Shown: positions 26,300 to 36,148, numbered from the stretch's first letter. The stretch: DNA of 61,312 nucleotides from Arenibacter algicola (GCF_018860365.1 NZ_JAHKPO010000011.1:34493-95804), one strand, 5' to 3'. Notes: a model not told the origin generated them from the sequence alone. Program-made: numbers and translations.

Positions 26300-27856
26300 A
26301 TGGTAAGAAACATTCAGCTCAGGACCACTTTATTGGAAGAATCGGTAGATGATATCCTAAGAAAGAAAGCTTCAAAATATTTGGGAATTCCCATGGAGGA
26401 AATTTCAACGGTAAACGTACTTAGGAAATCGATCGATGCCCGTAAATCCACCATTTACTTCAATTATAAGGTTTCGGTTTACATCAATGAACCTGCTCCT
26501 AAAAACAAGGAGTACAACTTTGATTACAAGGATGTTTCCAAAGCAAAAAAAATACATATCATAGGTTTTGGACCCGCCGGAATGTACGCCGCTCTGCGCT
26601 GTATCGAATTGGGATATAGGCCCATAGTCCTTGAAAGGGGCAAAAATGTAAAAGATCGTAGACGGGACCTAAAGGCCATCAATAGGGATCATATAGTAAA
26701 TGAGGACTCCAATTATTGCTTTGGAGAAGGAGGTGCCGGTACTTATTCCGATGGCAAGTTGTACACCCGAAGTCTTAAAAGAGGAGATGTACGGCGAATT
26801 TTTGAAAATTTGGTCTTTCACGGCGCAACTGAACAAATACTTATAGACGCACACCCCCATATAGGCACCAACAAATTGCCCAAGCTAGTGCAAAACATAA
26901 GGGAAACCATTATTAAATATGGTGGTGAAATACACTTTCAAACCAAGGTGGTCGATTTCACCATTGCCAATAACGCCATAAAGGCCATTGTTTTGCAAGA
27001 TGGTTCCGAAATGCCTGCTGACAGGATTATTTTGGCTACTGGGCATTCTGCAAGGGATATTTACTATTTATTGAACAACAAAAAAATTGCAATACAGGCC
27101 AAATCATTTGCCATGGGTGTCCGGGTAGAACACCCTCAACATATTATAGATAGTATTCAATACCACTGTAAAGGGCAACGCAACGAATTGCTACCAGCTG
27201 CTTCCTACAGTCTGGTAGAACAGGTGAAGGACAGGGGCGTATACTCGTTCTGTATGTGCCCTGGCGGATTTATTGTTCCCGCAGCAACATCGCCGGGAGA
27301 AGTAGTCGTCAACGGTATGTCCCCTTCCAAAAGAAATAACCTATTCGCCAATTCCGGTATAGTTGTGGAAATAAATGTAGATCTCGATATTCACAAATAT
27401 GAGCACCATGGCGCATTGAAGGGCCTTGAATATCAAAAGGATTTGGAGCGATTGGCTTTTACTTCAGGTGGGCGGACACAAACTGCGCCTGCACAGCGAC
27501 TTACCGACTTTGTGGAAGGCAAATTGTCCAACGATCTGAATCCAACCTCTTATCAACCAGGTTTAAAATCCGCTCCTCTGCATTCGCTTTTACCCAAACT
27601 GATTGGCAGCAGGCTGCGCTCGGGTTTTACCGCCTTTGGGGAAAAAATGAAGGGCTATTACACTTCGGAGGCCAATGTGGTGGGGGTGGAATCGAGGACC
27701 TCCTCCCCTGTTAATATTCCAAGAAATGAAAAATTGGAACATCCGGAAATAAAAGGACTTTTTCCCTGTGGGGAAGGTGGAGGTTACGCTGGGGGCATTG
27801 TATCGGCAGCTATGGACGGGGAACGATGTGCAGAGGCCGCTGCAGCTGGATTCTAA
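26300..27856 (+). CDS. FAD-dependent dehydrogenase, COG2509-like
   Basis: Protein of 518 aa. An N-terminal domain of about 85 residues precedes the dinucleotide fold IIGFGPAGMYAALR (about 90-103), with ERGKNVKDRRRD at the end of the second strand. Further family features are CFGEGGAGTYSDGKLYTR (about 140-157), ILATGHSARD (about 246) and the C-terminal GLFPCGEGGGYAGGIVSAAMDG (about 485-506). These match the uncharacterised FAD-dependent dehydrogenases often annotated as NAD(FAD)-utilising. The substrate is unknown. The short distance from promoter to ATG suggests a leaderless or nearly leaderless mRNA. Confidence 0.9.
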   Translation: MVRNIQLRTTLLEESVDDILRKKASKYLGIPMEEISTVNVLRKSIDARKSTIYFNYKVSVYINEPAPKNKEYNFDYKDVSKAKKIHIIGFGPAGMYAALRCIELGYRPIVLERGKNVKDRRRDLKAINRDHIVNEDSNYCFGEGGAGTYSDGKLYTRSLKRGDVRRIFENLVFHGATEQILIDAHPHIGTNKLPKLVQNIRETIIKYGGEIHFQTKVVDFTIANNAIKAIVLQDGSEMPADRIILATGHSARDIYYLLNNKKIAIQAKSFAMGVRVEHPQHIIDSIQYHCKGQRNELLPAASYSLVEQVKDRGVYSFCMCPGGFIVPAATSPGEVVVNGMSPSKRNNLFANSGIVVEINVDLDIHKYEHHGALKGLEYQKDLERLAFTSGGRTQTAPAQRLTDFVEGKLSNDLNPTSYQPGLKSAPLHSLLPKLIGSRLRSGFTAFGEKMKGYYTSEANVVGVESRTSSPVNIPRNEKLEHPEIKGLFPCGEGGGYAGGIVSAAMDGERCAEAAAAGF

Positions 27857-27898
27857 GGTCTATTTTTGCATTTAAACGGTTTATCCAAACTAATCCCC

Positions 27899-27906
27899 TA
27901 CCTTTG
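27899..27906 (+). promoter_or_regulatory. Candidate -7 promoter box (TACCTTTG)
   Basis: Exact TAnnTTTG match 20 nt before the helicase ATG at 27927. Confidence 0.45.
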
Positions 27907-27926
27907 CCGCTTATTTTACATACTAC

Positions 27927-29201
27927 ATGACATTCAAAGAATTAGGTATTATAGAGCCTATCCTAAAAGCCTTGACGGCTGAAGGCTATACAAATCCAAC
28001 CCCAATACAAGAAAAATCCATACCCATATTACTAAAAGGAAAGGATCTATTGGGTTGCGCACAAACAGGAACCGGCAAAACGGCAGCATTTTCCATACCC
28101 ATCATACAACAATTGGTGATGGATAGGGAAGCCAATCAACAACAGCGAAAAATAAGAACCTTGGTGGTAACTCCTACACGGGAGTTGGCCATACAGATCG
28201 GGGAAAATTTCACCTCATATTCACGATTCACAGGAATAAAAAACACCGTTATTTTCGGTGGTATTAAACAGGGAAGACAAACGGATGCCCTTAGAAAGGG
28301 TGTAGATGTACTTATTGCTACTCCCGGAAGGTTATTGGACCTAATGAACCAAGGCTTTATTTCTTTAAAGGATATTAAATATGCCGTATTGGACGAGGCC
28401 GATCAAATGTTGGACATGGGCTTTATCCATGATATTAAAAAGATAATTGCCAAACTACCGGAAAATCGACAATCCCTTTTCTTTTCCGCTACCATGCCAC
28501 CTGCCATAGTGGAACTCTCAAAGAAAATATTGGGAGATTTTGAACGCGTTACCATAAAACCTCAGCAAGCCACAGCGGAAAAAGTAGAACAGGGCGTTTA
28601 TTTTGTTACCAAAAAAAATAAACCCAGCCTCCTGATCCATCTTTTGGAAAAAGATCCAAATGATTCCGCCCTTGTTTTTTCCCGTACCAAGCACGGTGCC
28701 AACAAAATAGTAAAACAATTGGCCAAGGCCGATATAAAGGCAGATGCCATTCACGGCAATAAATCGCAGAATGCACGTCAAAAAGCTCTGGGCGATTTTA
28801 AAGATGGGGAATTAAAGGTCCTAATCGCAACCGATATTGCGGCTAGAGGAATAGACGTTGAAGAACTTTCATTGGTAATCAATTACGACCTGCCCAACGT
28901 TCCGGAAACTTATGTACACCGAATAGGTAGAACAGGAAGGGCAAGCGCCAGTGGGGTTGCACTATCATTTTGTGATGCTGAAGAACGACCTTACCTTAAG
29001 GATATTCAAAAATTAATTAACCAGCAGGTACCCGTTATTACGGACCACCCTTATGTGGATGATGGATCGGAAGAGATACCCTTGGAAGAGAAAAAACATC
29101 ACAATAATAGACAAAAACAAAGGACTGGACACTCCAATCCTAGAGGCGGTAGAAATAACAACCGTAACAGAAACAGGAATAATAGACCAAAAAGGGATTG
29201 A
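27927..29201 (+). CDS. DEAD-box RNA helicase, RhlE-like
   Basis: Protein of 424 aa with the full motif set: Q motif NPTPIQEKSIP, motif I AQTGTGKT (about 47-54), Ia PTRELA, Ib TPGR, II DEAD (about 155), III SAT, IV region VFSRTKHGANKIV, V ATDIAARGID (about 307-316) and VI HRIGRTGR (about 335-342). The C-terminal tail (about 380-424) is basic and Arg/Asn/Gly-rich, typical of RNA-binding tails of RhlE-group helicases in Bacteroidota. Expected role: ATP-driven RNA unwinding in ribosome assembly or RNA decay, often at low temperature. Confidence 0.93.
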   Translation: MTFKELGIIEPILKALTAEGYTNPTPIQEKSIPILLKGKDLLGCAQTGTGKTAAFSIPIIQQLVMDREANQQQRKIRTLVVTPTRELAIQIGENFTSYSRFTGIKNTVIFGGIKQGRQTDALRKGVDVLIATPGRLLDLMNQGFISLKDIKYAVLDEADQMLDMGFIHDIKKIIAKLPENRQSLFFSATMPPAIVELSKKILGDFERVTIKPQQATAEKVEQGVYFVTKKNKPSLLIHLLEKDPNDSALVFSRTKHGANKIVKQLAKADIKADAIHGNKSQNARQKALGDFKDGELKVLIATDIAARGIDVEELSLVINYDLPNVPETYVHRIGRTGRASASGVALSFCDAEERPYLKDIQKLINQQVPVITDHPYVDDGSEEIPLEEKKHHNNRQKQRTGHSNPRGGRNNNRNRNRNNRPKRD

Positions 29202-29334
29202 TTTTAAAAAAATCAGTTCCCTTTTTTCTTTTATTTTAATGATATATACCCCAAAGGATTAGTAGGTATTTAAAAAATTCAGGATATTTATTCTTTTAAA
29301 GGATTTACCCTTGAAGTCAAAAAATAAATATCTA

Positions 29335-30177
29335 ATGAAAAACCTATTTACTACCGTACTGATGGGATTGGCCTTCCTTATAATTCCGGAAGCCTCATTT
29401 TCCCAAACCACCAATCTTATCAGTTTTAACATAAAATACGACAATACGTCTGATACGATCAATAATTGGAACAAACGTAAGGCCTCATTAGCAAAATTAA
29501 TTCAGCACTATGATGCCGATATTATAGGTATTCAGGAAGGCCTGCACAATCAGGTGGATTATTTGAATAATGCCCTCAATGGTTATTCCTATGTGGGAGT
29601 GGGTCGGGACGATGGTCAGCAAAAAGGTGAATACTCGGCAATTTTCTACAATAGTGATAAATTCAAAGTGCTAAAAACGAATACCTTCTGGTTATCCGAA
29701 ACCCCAGAGAAAGTATCGGTGGGTTGGGATGCCTCTTTGGAGAGAATCTGTACCTATGCCTTGTTTGAAAATGTTAGGACCAAAAAACAATTTTGGGTCT
29801 TTAACACCCATTTTGATCACAGGGGAAAGCAGGCCAGAGTAAATTCTGCCCAACTCATTTATAAAAATATTAAGGAAATAAACACTACCGACCTTCCCGT
29901 AATCCTAATGGGAGATCTAAATTTAACCCCTGACACCGAGCCTATACAATTCTTGAAAAAGAACCTGACAGATGCCTTGGAAATATCACAAAAACCTTTC
30001 TATGGACCAATAGGCACTTTTAATGGTTTTGATCAGGACAGAATTATGGAAAATAGAATAGACTATATCTTTGTAAATAATATAGACGTCCTGTCCTACA
30101 CCCATATTGATGACAGAATGCCCAATAACATGCATATTTCGGACCATTTGCCCGTTTTGATGACCGTAAAGGATTAA
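29335..30177 (+). CDS. Exported endonuclease/exonuclease/phosphatase family protein
   Basis: Protein of 280 aa. A signal peptide (MKNLFTTVLMGLAFLIIP, cleaved near FSQ) precedes the EEP domain with its catalytic set: SFNIKYDN (Asn), IIGIQEGL (Glu), NTHFDH (His), GDLNLTPD (Asp, Asn) and SDHLPV (Asp-His). I chose the ATG at 29335 over a TTG eight codons upstream because the signal begins there. Such exported family members cleave phosphodiesters or phosphates; whether the target is nucleic acid, phospholipid or a sugar phosphate cannot be told. Confidence 0.9.
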   Translation: MKNLFTTVLMGLAFLIIPEASFSQTTNLISFNIKYDNTSDTINNWNKRKASLAKLIQHYDADIIGIQEGLHNQVDYLNNALNGYSYVGVGRDDGQQKGEYSAIFYNSDKFKVLKTNTFWLSETPEKVSVGWDASLERICTYALFENVRTKKQFWVFNTHFDHRGKQARVNSAQLIYKNIKEINTTDLPVILMGDLNLTPDTEPIQFLKKNLTDALEISQKPFYGPIGTFNGFDQDRIMENRIDYIFVNNIDVLSYTHIDDRMPNNMHISDHLPVLMTVKD

Positions 30178-30215
30178 ATTGGGTCCATAACATTTGACTA
30201 CTAAACACCTAAAAA

Positions 30216-30824
30216 ATGTACACCCCATCCCATTACAGAAACGAAAACCTGGATGAAGTTCGGGAATTCCTTAAGCACAACAGTTTTGGCATTTTGATCA
30301 ACCAGACCAATGGCCGCCCTTGGGCAACCCATATCCCTTTGGAATTGGATACAAATGCCGGAGGAGAGGATGTTTTGGTCGGTCATATCTCCAAGGCCAA
30401 TCCCCAATGGAAATCTTTTGTGGATAACGAAGAAGTCTTAACCATTTTTAATGGTCCGCATAGCTACGTTTCCTCATCCTGGTATAAGGAGGAGGAAGTA
30501 CCTACATGGAACTATATAGCGGTACATGTCTATGGTAAAATACAAATACTAAATGATGAGGCGGTCTTGGATTCCTTGCATAAATTAGTGGACAAATACG
30601 AAAAAGCATCCACCAACCCGATTTCGATCCATAATCTGTCCCATAAAACCATGAAACAAATTAAGGGCATTGTCGGGTTCCAAATCATTATATCTGACAT
30701 ACAAGCAACCTATAAGTTATCGCAAACAAGGCCAGAGGACCATCCAAAAATAATCGAGGAATTACAAAAGACCAATAATCCAGGTTCCCATGAAATTGCA
30801 AACATGATAAAACAAAAAAAATAA
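30216..30824 (+). CDS. paiB: FMN-binding negative transcriptional regulator, PaiB family
   Basis: Protein of 202 aa. The family opening MYTPSHYRNENLDEVREFL and the flavin-split-barrel segments GRPWATHIPLEL (about 30-41), HISKANPQWKS and VPTWNYIAVHVYG (about 93-105) match PaiB. In Bacillus PaiB affects protease and sporulation genes; the DNA-binding role in Bacteroidota is untested, and a flavin-dependent enzyme role is equally possible. It stands between the EEP gene and rpiA on the same strand. Confidence 0.88.
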   Translation: MYTPSHYRNENLDEVREFLKHNSFGILINQTNGRPWATHIPLELDTNAGGEDVLVGHISKANPQWKSFVDNEEVLTIFNGPHSYVSSSWYKEEEVPTWNYIAVHVYGKIQILNDEAVLDSLHKLVDKYEKASTNPISIHNLSHKTMKQIKGIVGFQIIISDIQATYKLSQTRPEDHPKIIEELQKTNNPGSHEIANMIKQKK

Positions 30825-30868
30825 TAGCAGAATAGTATTTAAAATTCTTATACACAATTAATATAGAA

Positions 30869-31543
30869 ATGAATCTGGATAGAGAAAAACAACTTGCAGC
30901 CAAAGAAGCCGTAAAATTTGTTAAAAGTGGAATGACCGTTGGTTTGGGTACTGGTTCCACCGCAGCCCACATGGTGAAAGAACTAGGTAGTATGGTACAA
31001 AACGGACTAGAAATAGTTGGGGTACCTTCCTCTGAAAACACCAAAAAATTGGCAACGGAAATAGGGATACCCCTTACTACCTTGGAAGAAACCAATGCTA
31101 TTGATGTTTATATTGATGGTGCCGATGAATTTGATCCCTATATGCAACTTATTAAAGGAGGGGGTGGCGCCCTATTAAGGGAGAAAATATTGACCTACAA
31201 TTCCGATTTGGTCATCATCATTGCAGATTCCCAGAAAGAAGTAAAAAGGTTGGGCGATTTTAAACTGCCCGTGGAAACCATTCCTTTTGCTACCAAAAAA
31301 ATTGAACGGTTGCTCCAAAAAATGGGGCTACAGCCAAAATTAAGAGTAAAGGATGGGGGAAATTTTGTCACCGATGAGGGTAACTTTATTTTGGACCTTA
31401 ATATTGGACACGTTTCAAATATCCAATTATTGGAAAGCAACCTAAAGCAAATTCCGGGTATTGTGGAGACCGGCCTATTTTTAGATATGGCCGATATCAT
31501 AATAATTGGTAAAGGAGAAACTACCATTACCCTAAAAAAGTAA
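30869..31543 (+). CDS. rpiA: Ribose-5-phosphate isomerase A
   Basis: Protein of 224 aa, normal length. Substrate-binding GLGTGSTAAHMV (about 25-36), catalytic loops DGADEFDPYM (about 81-90) and KGGGGALLREKI (about 94-105) are all present. It interconverts ribulose 5-phosphate and ribose 5-phosphate, the step after gnd at 11.4 kb, so the window carries four pentose phosphate genes at two places. The gene is followed by a strong bidirectional terminator. Confidence 0.95.
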   Translation: MNLDREKQLAAKEAVKFVKSGMTVGLGTGSTAAHMVKELGSMVQNGLEIVGVPSSENTKKLATEIGIPLTTLEETNAIDVYIDGADEFDPYMQLIKGGGGALLREKILTYNSDLVIIIADSQKEVKRLGDFKLPVETIPFATKKIERLLQKMGLQPKLRVKDGGNFVTDEGNFILDLNIGHVSNIQLLESNLKQIPGIVETGLFLDMADIIIIGKGETTITLKK

Positions 31544-31608
31544 GTCGACATCACCTTCCTATATAAAGGTGCTTGGCCATAAACAGGATCCATTATTTTC
31601 ATGAACAT

Positions 31609-31638
31609 AAAACCTATAATATTAAAATTATAGGTTTT
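31609..31638. terminator. Bidirectional terminator between rpiA and the minus-strand gene
   Basis: Perfect 12-bp stem AAAACCTATAAT (31609-31620) and ATTATAGGTTTT (31627-31638) around loop ATTAAA, followed by TATTATTATTT on the plus strand. It lies between two convergent genes and can serve both. Confidence 0.8.
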
Positions 31639-31670
31639 ATTATTATTTATGTGAAAGAAAGTATAAATCA

Positions 31671-32459
31671 TTAACGCACCTTGCGTATTAATTTGGCCAT
31701 ATAAACATATTTCATATCCCTCAACGCTATGCCATCCTGCATTGCCTTGGTGGATGCCGGCGTTGCCCCCTCAGCCCAATTAATATTTTGGTTTAGGGCC
31801 TGCTTATAATCCTTGAACATACTTACAGTCATATGCGAAGCATAAGTATCACTTCCTATTGGAGAAATAAAGCGGATTAATCCCCAATTGGCTTTACCTC
31901 CAGAATCGACTGCCTTTTGGTGGATGGGCTGAAAGATTTCCATTTCTGCTTTTTCATAAGATTCATACTCCATTAAACCTACCTTCATCATATCCATTTG
32001 GGCTATTGTACCAATCGGCATATCAAAATCTCCCTTGGTTGTAGCTATTTCTTCTGAAAATATTCTTACCGCCAAATCCCTAGTAGTGGAGGAATGATTT
32101 AATTTTTTATTCAGATCGGCTTCGGACATGCCGGGATAGGCTGCTTTGGCCCTATCCATTAGATGTGCCCAACTGCTGCCATCCATCATCTTTACGGGAT
32201 CGTTATAAACCGTTACCGTGAGATATTGGAAGTCTTGCATCTCGCCCCCTGGGCTAAGGGCCCAGAGATCCCAACCCATAATATCACCACCTTTAACGCG
32301 CTGGGCCTGAATTTTCTCCCAAAACTCTTCCGTTGCGCTATACTCCACCTCCTGCTCATTGTCTACATGCATAAACTCAAAAAGCAGATACAATTTTTCC
32401 TGGGCCACGACCGTATTGCCCACCATCAATAATGCGATAAAAATTAATAGATTTTTCAT
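31671..32459 (-). CDS. Exported protein of unknown function, 262 aa
   Basis: Signal peptide 1-19 (MKNLLIFIALLMVGNTVVA, then QEKLY). The mature part reads as two alpha/beta halves, each opening with a beta strand (LYLLFEFMHV; DMMKVGLMEY) and each containing a WGL/WDLW-type strand (GGDIMGWDLWALSP; GGKANWGLIRFIS). This suggests a tandem ferredoxin-like (dimeric alpha-beta barrel) fold like the proteins at 36149 and 37093. No catalytic motif is recognised. It lies next to the sensor/regulator pair and is probably controlled by it. Confidence 0.75.
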   Translation of the reverse strand: MKNLLIFIALLMVGNTVVAQEKLYLLFEFMHVDNEQEVEYSATEEFWEKIQAQRVKGGDIMGWDLWALSPGGEMQDFQYLTVTVYNDPVKMMDGSSWAHLMDRAKAAYPGMSEADLNKKLNHSSTTRDLAVRIFSEEIATTKGDFDMPIGTIAQMDMMKVGLMEYESYEKAEMEIFQPIHQKAVDSGGKANWGLIRFISPIGSDTYASHMTVSMFKDYKQALNQNINWAEGATPASTKAMQDGIALRDMKYVYMAKLIRKVR

Positions 32460-32676
32460 AATAATCAGGTGTTATGGATTAATAAAGTTCTTTTGGGATT
32501 ATTAACACTGCATTAGAATAATACCCTAAAAGCGAATTTGGATATAAGGCTGGCTATAACCGTATATCTTATTATATTAATCAATAAATCCCAATATATG
32601 TAGAAGGACAGGACGAATGAAGGTTACTATTGTCCGTAGATAAACTTAAATTTACCGAAGTTTTGAATTAACTAAA

Positions 32677-33411
32677 TTAAATAGTGTGCAAATGTTTCAG
32701 TAGATGTTCCTTAAAGGATTTACTAAGGGGAATTACTTTCCTGTTTATTTCCAAATGGTTATCCGCAACTACATCCAATTTGGAAATATTCACCATATAA
32801 GATCTGTGGACCCTAAGAAACATGTGATTTTTCATTTCATTCTCCACCGCCTTAAGGGTGGTACTCACCAAATAATTTCCGGTTGAAGTAACTATATTAC
32901 TATAATTCCTATCCGCTTCTATATATAAAATATCATCCAGAAGCAGTTTTACCATTTTTCCATTATGCCTAACAAAAATTCGATCCAAAAGAACCTCCAA
33001 ATCGTCAGACTCCACATTGGACCCCAAATCCTTATCCCTTATTTGATCTTCTACCAAGGCAATTGTCCGTTGCAGATTTAGACTATTAAATGGCTTTGAG
33101 ATAAAAGCATGGGGGCGTGTAGCCTTGGCCTTGGTAAAAGTAGCCTCGTCGCTATTGGCCGTGAGATAAATAATGGGAATCCTTTTGTATTTCTGGATTT
33201 GTTTGGCTGCTTCAATTCCATTTATATTGCCCCTTAGGTTAATGTCCAACAAAATAATATCGGGACAATTGGTAGTAGCATGTAAAATTGCTTCCTCTCC
33301 CCTAGTTTCAATTCCCATTACCTCATAACCCAAATTGGAGAGTTGCACAGAAATATTGGCAGCGATGATCATATCATCCTCTACAATTAAAATGTGGGTC
33401 TTTTGTTCCAT
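32677..33411 (-). CDS. LytTR-type response regulator
   Basis: Protein of 244 aa. The receiver domain has ILIVEDD, phospho-acceptor Asp56 (LLDINLRGN) and SKPF with the conserved Lys near 110. A LytTR DNA-binding domain covers about 145-244 (LLLDDILYIEADRNYSNIV; LRVHRSYMVN). It begins 2 bp after the kinase stop, so the pair is co-transcribed and certainly cognate. Its targets are probably the divergent cluster at 35.5 kb and the exported protein at 31.7 kb. Confidence 0.93.
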   Translation of the reverse strand: MEQKTHILIVEDDMIIAANISVQLSNLGYEVMGIETRGEEAILHATTNCPDIILLDINLRGNINGIEAAKQIQKYKRIPIIYLTANSDEATFTKAKATRPHAFISKPFNSLNLQRTIALVEDQIRDKDLGSNVESDDLEVLLDRIFVRHNGKMVKLLLDDILYIEADRNYSNIVTSTGNYLVSTTLKAVENEMKNHMFLRVHRSYMVNISKLDVVADNHLEINRKVIPLSKSFKEHLLKHLHTI

Positions 33412-33413
33412 AA

Positions 33414-35366
33414 TTATGCTGCTTTATGATATTGAAATTCAAAGGAAACAGAAGTTCCCTTTTCATGGTGAAGTACCATTTTGCCATCCAATTGTCTGGT
33501 TAAAAGTGATATCAATTGAGTGCCAAACCCTGTTCCATTTACCTTATTGCCATTTTGGTAACCTATACCATTGTCGGTAACTTTAAGCTCCAAATGAGCA
33601 GGCCCCTGCACAAGACCAATTGTAATTATTCCGTTTAGTTTTTTAGGAAAGGCATATTTCAAAGAATTTGTAATCAACTCGTTAACTATTAACCCTATAG
33701 GGGTTGCTATGTCTACATTTAGTTCTATCTCCTCCATGTCATAAACCATAACTATTTTTTGCCCTGCACCGTAGGATTGCAATACATAATCCCCTAAGAT
33801 TTTGAAATAATTCTTCATCTCAATGCTTCCTAGATTCTTTCCCTGATACAAATTTTGATGGATCATACTCATACTCTGAATCCGATTTTGGATTTGGAGC
33901 ATATTGTCCTTTATTTTGTTGTCCTCTATATGAGTAGATTGGAGCGAAAGCAAACTGGAGACAACCTCCAAGTTATTCTTTACCCGGTGATGGATTTCCT
34001 TTATAAGAAATTCTTTTTCCTGGTTTTGTTGCTGCAGTAGTTTATTCTTTCTGCGGTTAACTCTAATAGCTACAAAGCCCAAAATCAGGAGAAACAACAA
34101 TAGTCCCGTGATAGTGGAAGTTAACATCTGGTTGCTTTTTTGCTTGCGGATGGTACCCTGTTGTAGAAGTATGGTGTCTTCCTTCTGGGCAACTTCAAAT
34201 TCCGTTTGCAATAGGGCTATTCGTTGATCGGATTCTGCAGTAAAGATTTCCTTTTTTAGCCCATCATACTTGGAAAATGCCTTATAGGCCTCCATATAAT
34301 CATGGTCCCCGGCGTAAGCCTTTCCCAAGGCTTCATACAACTGACTCAAATAGTATTCATCTCCGAATTCGGTGGTAGCCACATCCAGGGATTTCTGAAG
34401 ACTTTCTATAGCATTTTTATATTTACCCTGAAGGTTTTGCAGTTTTCCAATAGAAAGCCAAGATCTCATCAACATAAAATCATTATCCAAGATGGTGGCG
34501 TACTTAACCGCATTGTTGCCGGCACTTTCCGCCTTCCTGTACTGGCCTAGATAGGCATAGAGATCTACAAGGGATATATAAACATCACTTAAATTATTAT
34601 AGAATCCGTATCGCTCACCTATTGCCAAAGAATGTTCGTAATATTTCAGCGCTTCGTCATATCTATTAAGTTCCAAGAAATTGTTGGCCACCACATACAA
34701 GGTAAAATCATAATCCAGGTCAATTATTCCCCGTTCCTCAAAAATGACAATGGATTTAATCCCGTATTTTAAACCCTTATCATATTTTGCCTGTTTCCAA
34801 AAAATATTACTTAAGTCGCTATAAGCAAGGGCTATAGCCCTTTTATCGTTTAATTCCTCCCCTAATCCCAATGCTTCCATGGCATAATCGGCGGCCTTGT
34901 CCAGCTGCCCTCGACGTTCATAAACATAGCCCAATTGTGTATTTAAAAAAGGTAGATCTTTGGTAAGTACCTTTGCTTTTGCCTCTTCCAAAACTTCTTG
35001 GGCTTCATCCAGTTTTTCCATTCGCAATAGAATGGCACCTTGGGTAATTTGAAATCTGCCATGCCAAAGCATATCATCCTTTGCCAATGTACACTTCAAC
35101 CCTTCCTCGGTGAAATTTAGGGCCTTTGTTAAATTACGGGTATGCCAATAATAGGCTAGATCATTCAGTATTTCGAACTGTAGGGCATCGGATGGAGCCT
35201 GTGCATAAAAATCTTCCAATTGTTGTAGATAGGAAACTCCAAAATTATCGGTATCAACAAATACCTTTTCATATGGAGTCTCTCGATCAAAGTCTATGAG
35301 TTGACCAAATAACAAAGGGCTGCAAAGAATACTGATGAAAATTGCTATGAAGTGCTGATTGCCCAT
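33414..35366 (-). CDS. TPR-containing sensor histidine kinase (HisKA_2 type)
   Basis: Protein of 650 aa. Signal peptide MGNQHFIAIFISILCSPLLFG; tetratricopeptide repeats fill about 40-390 outside the inner membrane; one membrane helix near 415-437 (STITGLLLFLLILGFVAI) is followed by a short coiled coil. The kinase core begins with the H-box KEIHHRVKNNLEVVSSLL (about 455) and the ATPase domain has NELITNSLKYAFP and DNGIGY with GTGFGTQL. A longer frame starts at 35429; I chose 35366 for the signal peptide. HisKA_2 kinases seldom pair with LytTR regulators, but TPR kinases of Bacteroidota do so. Confidence 0.92.
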   Translation of the reverse strand: MGNQHFIAIFISILCSPLLFGQLIDFDRETPYEKVFVDTDNFGVSYLQQLEDFYAQAPSDALQFEILNDLAYYWHTRNLTKALNFTEEGLKCTLAKDDMLWHGRFQITQGAILLRMEKLDEAQEVLEEAKAKVLTKDLPFLNTQLGYVYERRGQLDKAADYAMEALGLGEELNDKRAIALAYSDLSNIFWKQAKYDKGLKYGIKSIVIFEERGIIDLDYDFTLYVVANNFLELNRYDEALKYYEHSLAIGERYGFYNNLSDVYISLVDLYAYLGQYRKAESAGNNAVKYATILDNDFMLMRSWLSIGKLQNLQGKYKNAIESLQKSLDVATTEFGDEYYLSQLYEALGKAYAGDHDYMEAYKAFSKYDGLKKEIFTAESDQRIALLQTEFEVAQKEDTILLQQGTIRKQKSNQMLTSTITGLLLFLLILGFVAIRVNRRKNKLLQQQNQEKEFLIKEIHHRVKNNLEVVSSLLSLQSTHIEDNKIKDNMLQIQNRIQSMSMIHQNLYQGKNLGSIEMKNYFKILGDYVLQSYGAGQKIVMVYDMEEIELNVDIATPIGLIVNELITNSLKYAFPKKLNGIITIGLVQGPAHLELKVTDNGIGYQNGNKVNGTGFGTQLISLLTRQLDGKMVLHHEKGTSVSFEFQYHKAA

Positions 35367-35550
35367 TTTTTTTAAACAATGATATATCTTAAAAATCCGG
35401 GGAAGTTCAAGATACGATATTATTGGCATAAATCACAGGCTAAATAAAACTAGTTGTTCGGACATTAAAACACGGCCTCCGTCCTAATCAAATTGTTGAT
35501 CAACATAAAAAACAATTAATTAGTTCAAAGTATGTAGTTATTTGAAAGTC

Positions 35551-36090
35551 ATGAAATCACCAATGATGTTTTTAATTTTTATGGTTATAGGCTGTGTTTC
35601 ATGTAAAAACAACAAGGCTCAAAAAGGCAATGAAAACCTGGAAATATCCAGTAACAACATAATGGTTGCGACAAAAAACAACCTTGAAACAACCATTAAC
35701 GCCTATCTGAACCACAAGGGAGAAAAAGAAATTGATAGTCTGGTCACCGAAGATTATTTACGAAACATGAACGGAATACCCGTTGTTACCAATAAAGCAG
35801 AGCTAAAAGCAAGACTTAAGTTATACGGTAATGGATTTCCAGACTATAATATAACCTTGAACAACAGCATTGTTTGTAATAACCAAGGCTATGTTAACTG
35901 GATATTTACAGGGACCAATACCGGTGAATTTGCCGAAGTAATGGCCACCGGCAAAAAAGTAAGAATAAGCGGATTTTCACATTTCTATTTTAATGAGGAA
36001 GGCCGAATATACCAAGAGGATATGTTTTACAATGAACTGGAATTCTTGCAACAATTGGGGTACTCGTTGGAAGCCCCTATTCTAAAGTAG
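35551..36090 (+). CDS. SnoaL-like lipoprotein (single domain)
   Basis: Protein of 179 aa with a lipoprotein signal (MKSPMMFLIFMVIGCVSCK). The mature part is one SnoaL/ester-cyclase-like cone: INAYLNHKG, NGFPDYNITLNNSIVCNN, GYVNWIFTGTNTGEF, and RISGFSHFYFNEEGRIYQED, the last two giving the Gly-Glu-Phe and Asp pattern of this family. The start is ATG 35551; a TTG three codons upstream is possible. It is the first gene of the plus-strand cluster and is clearly paralogous to the second half of the protein at 37591. Family members in polyketide paths catalyse ring closure, but many are simply ligand-binding; activity here is unknown. Confidence 0.85.
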   Translation: MKSPMMFLIFMVIGCVSCKNNKAQKGNENLEISSNNIMVATKNNLETTINAYLNHKGEKEIDSLVTEDYLRNMNGIPVVTNKAELKARLKLYGNGFPDYNITLNNSIVCNNQGYVNWIFTGTNTGEFAEVMATGKKVRISGFSHFYFNEEGRIYQEDMFYNELEFLQQLGYSLEAPILK

Positions 36091-36148
36091 TTCAACATAT
36101 AAACCACTCAGTAAAATTAAATGTCTAAACCATAAAACAACAAATATC

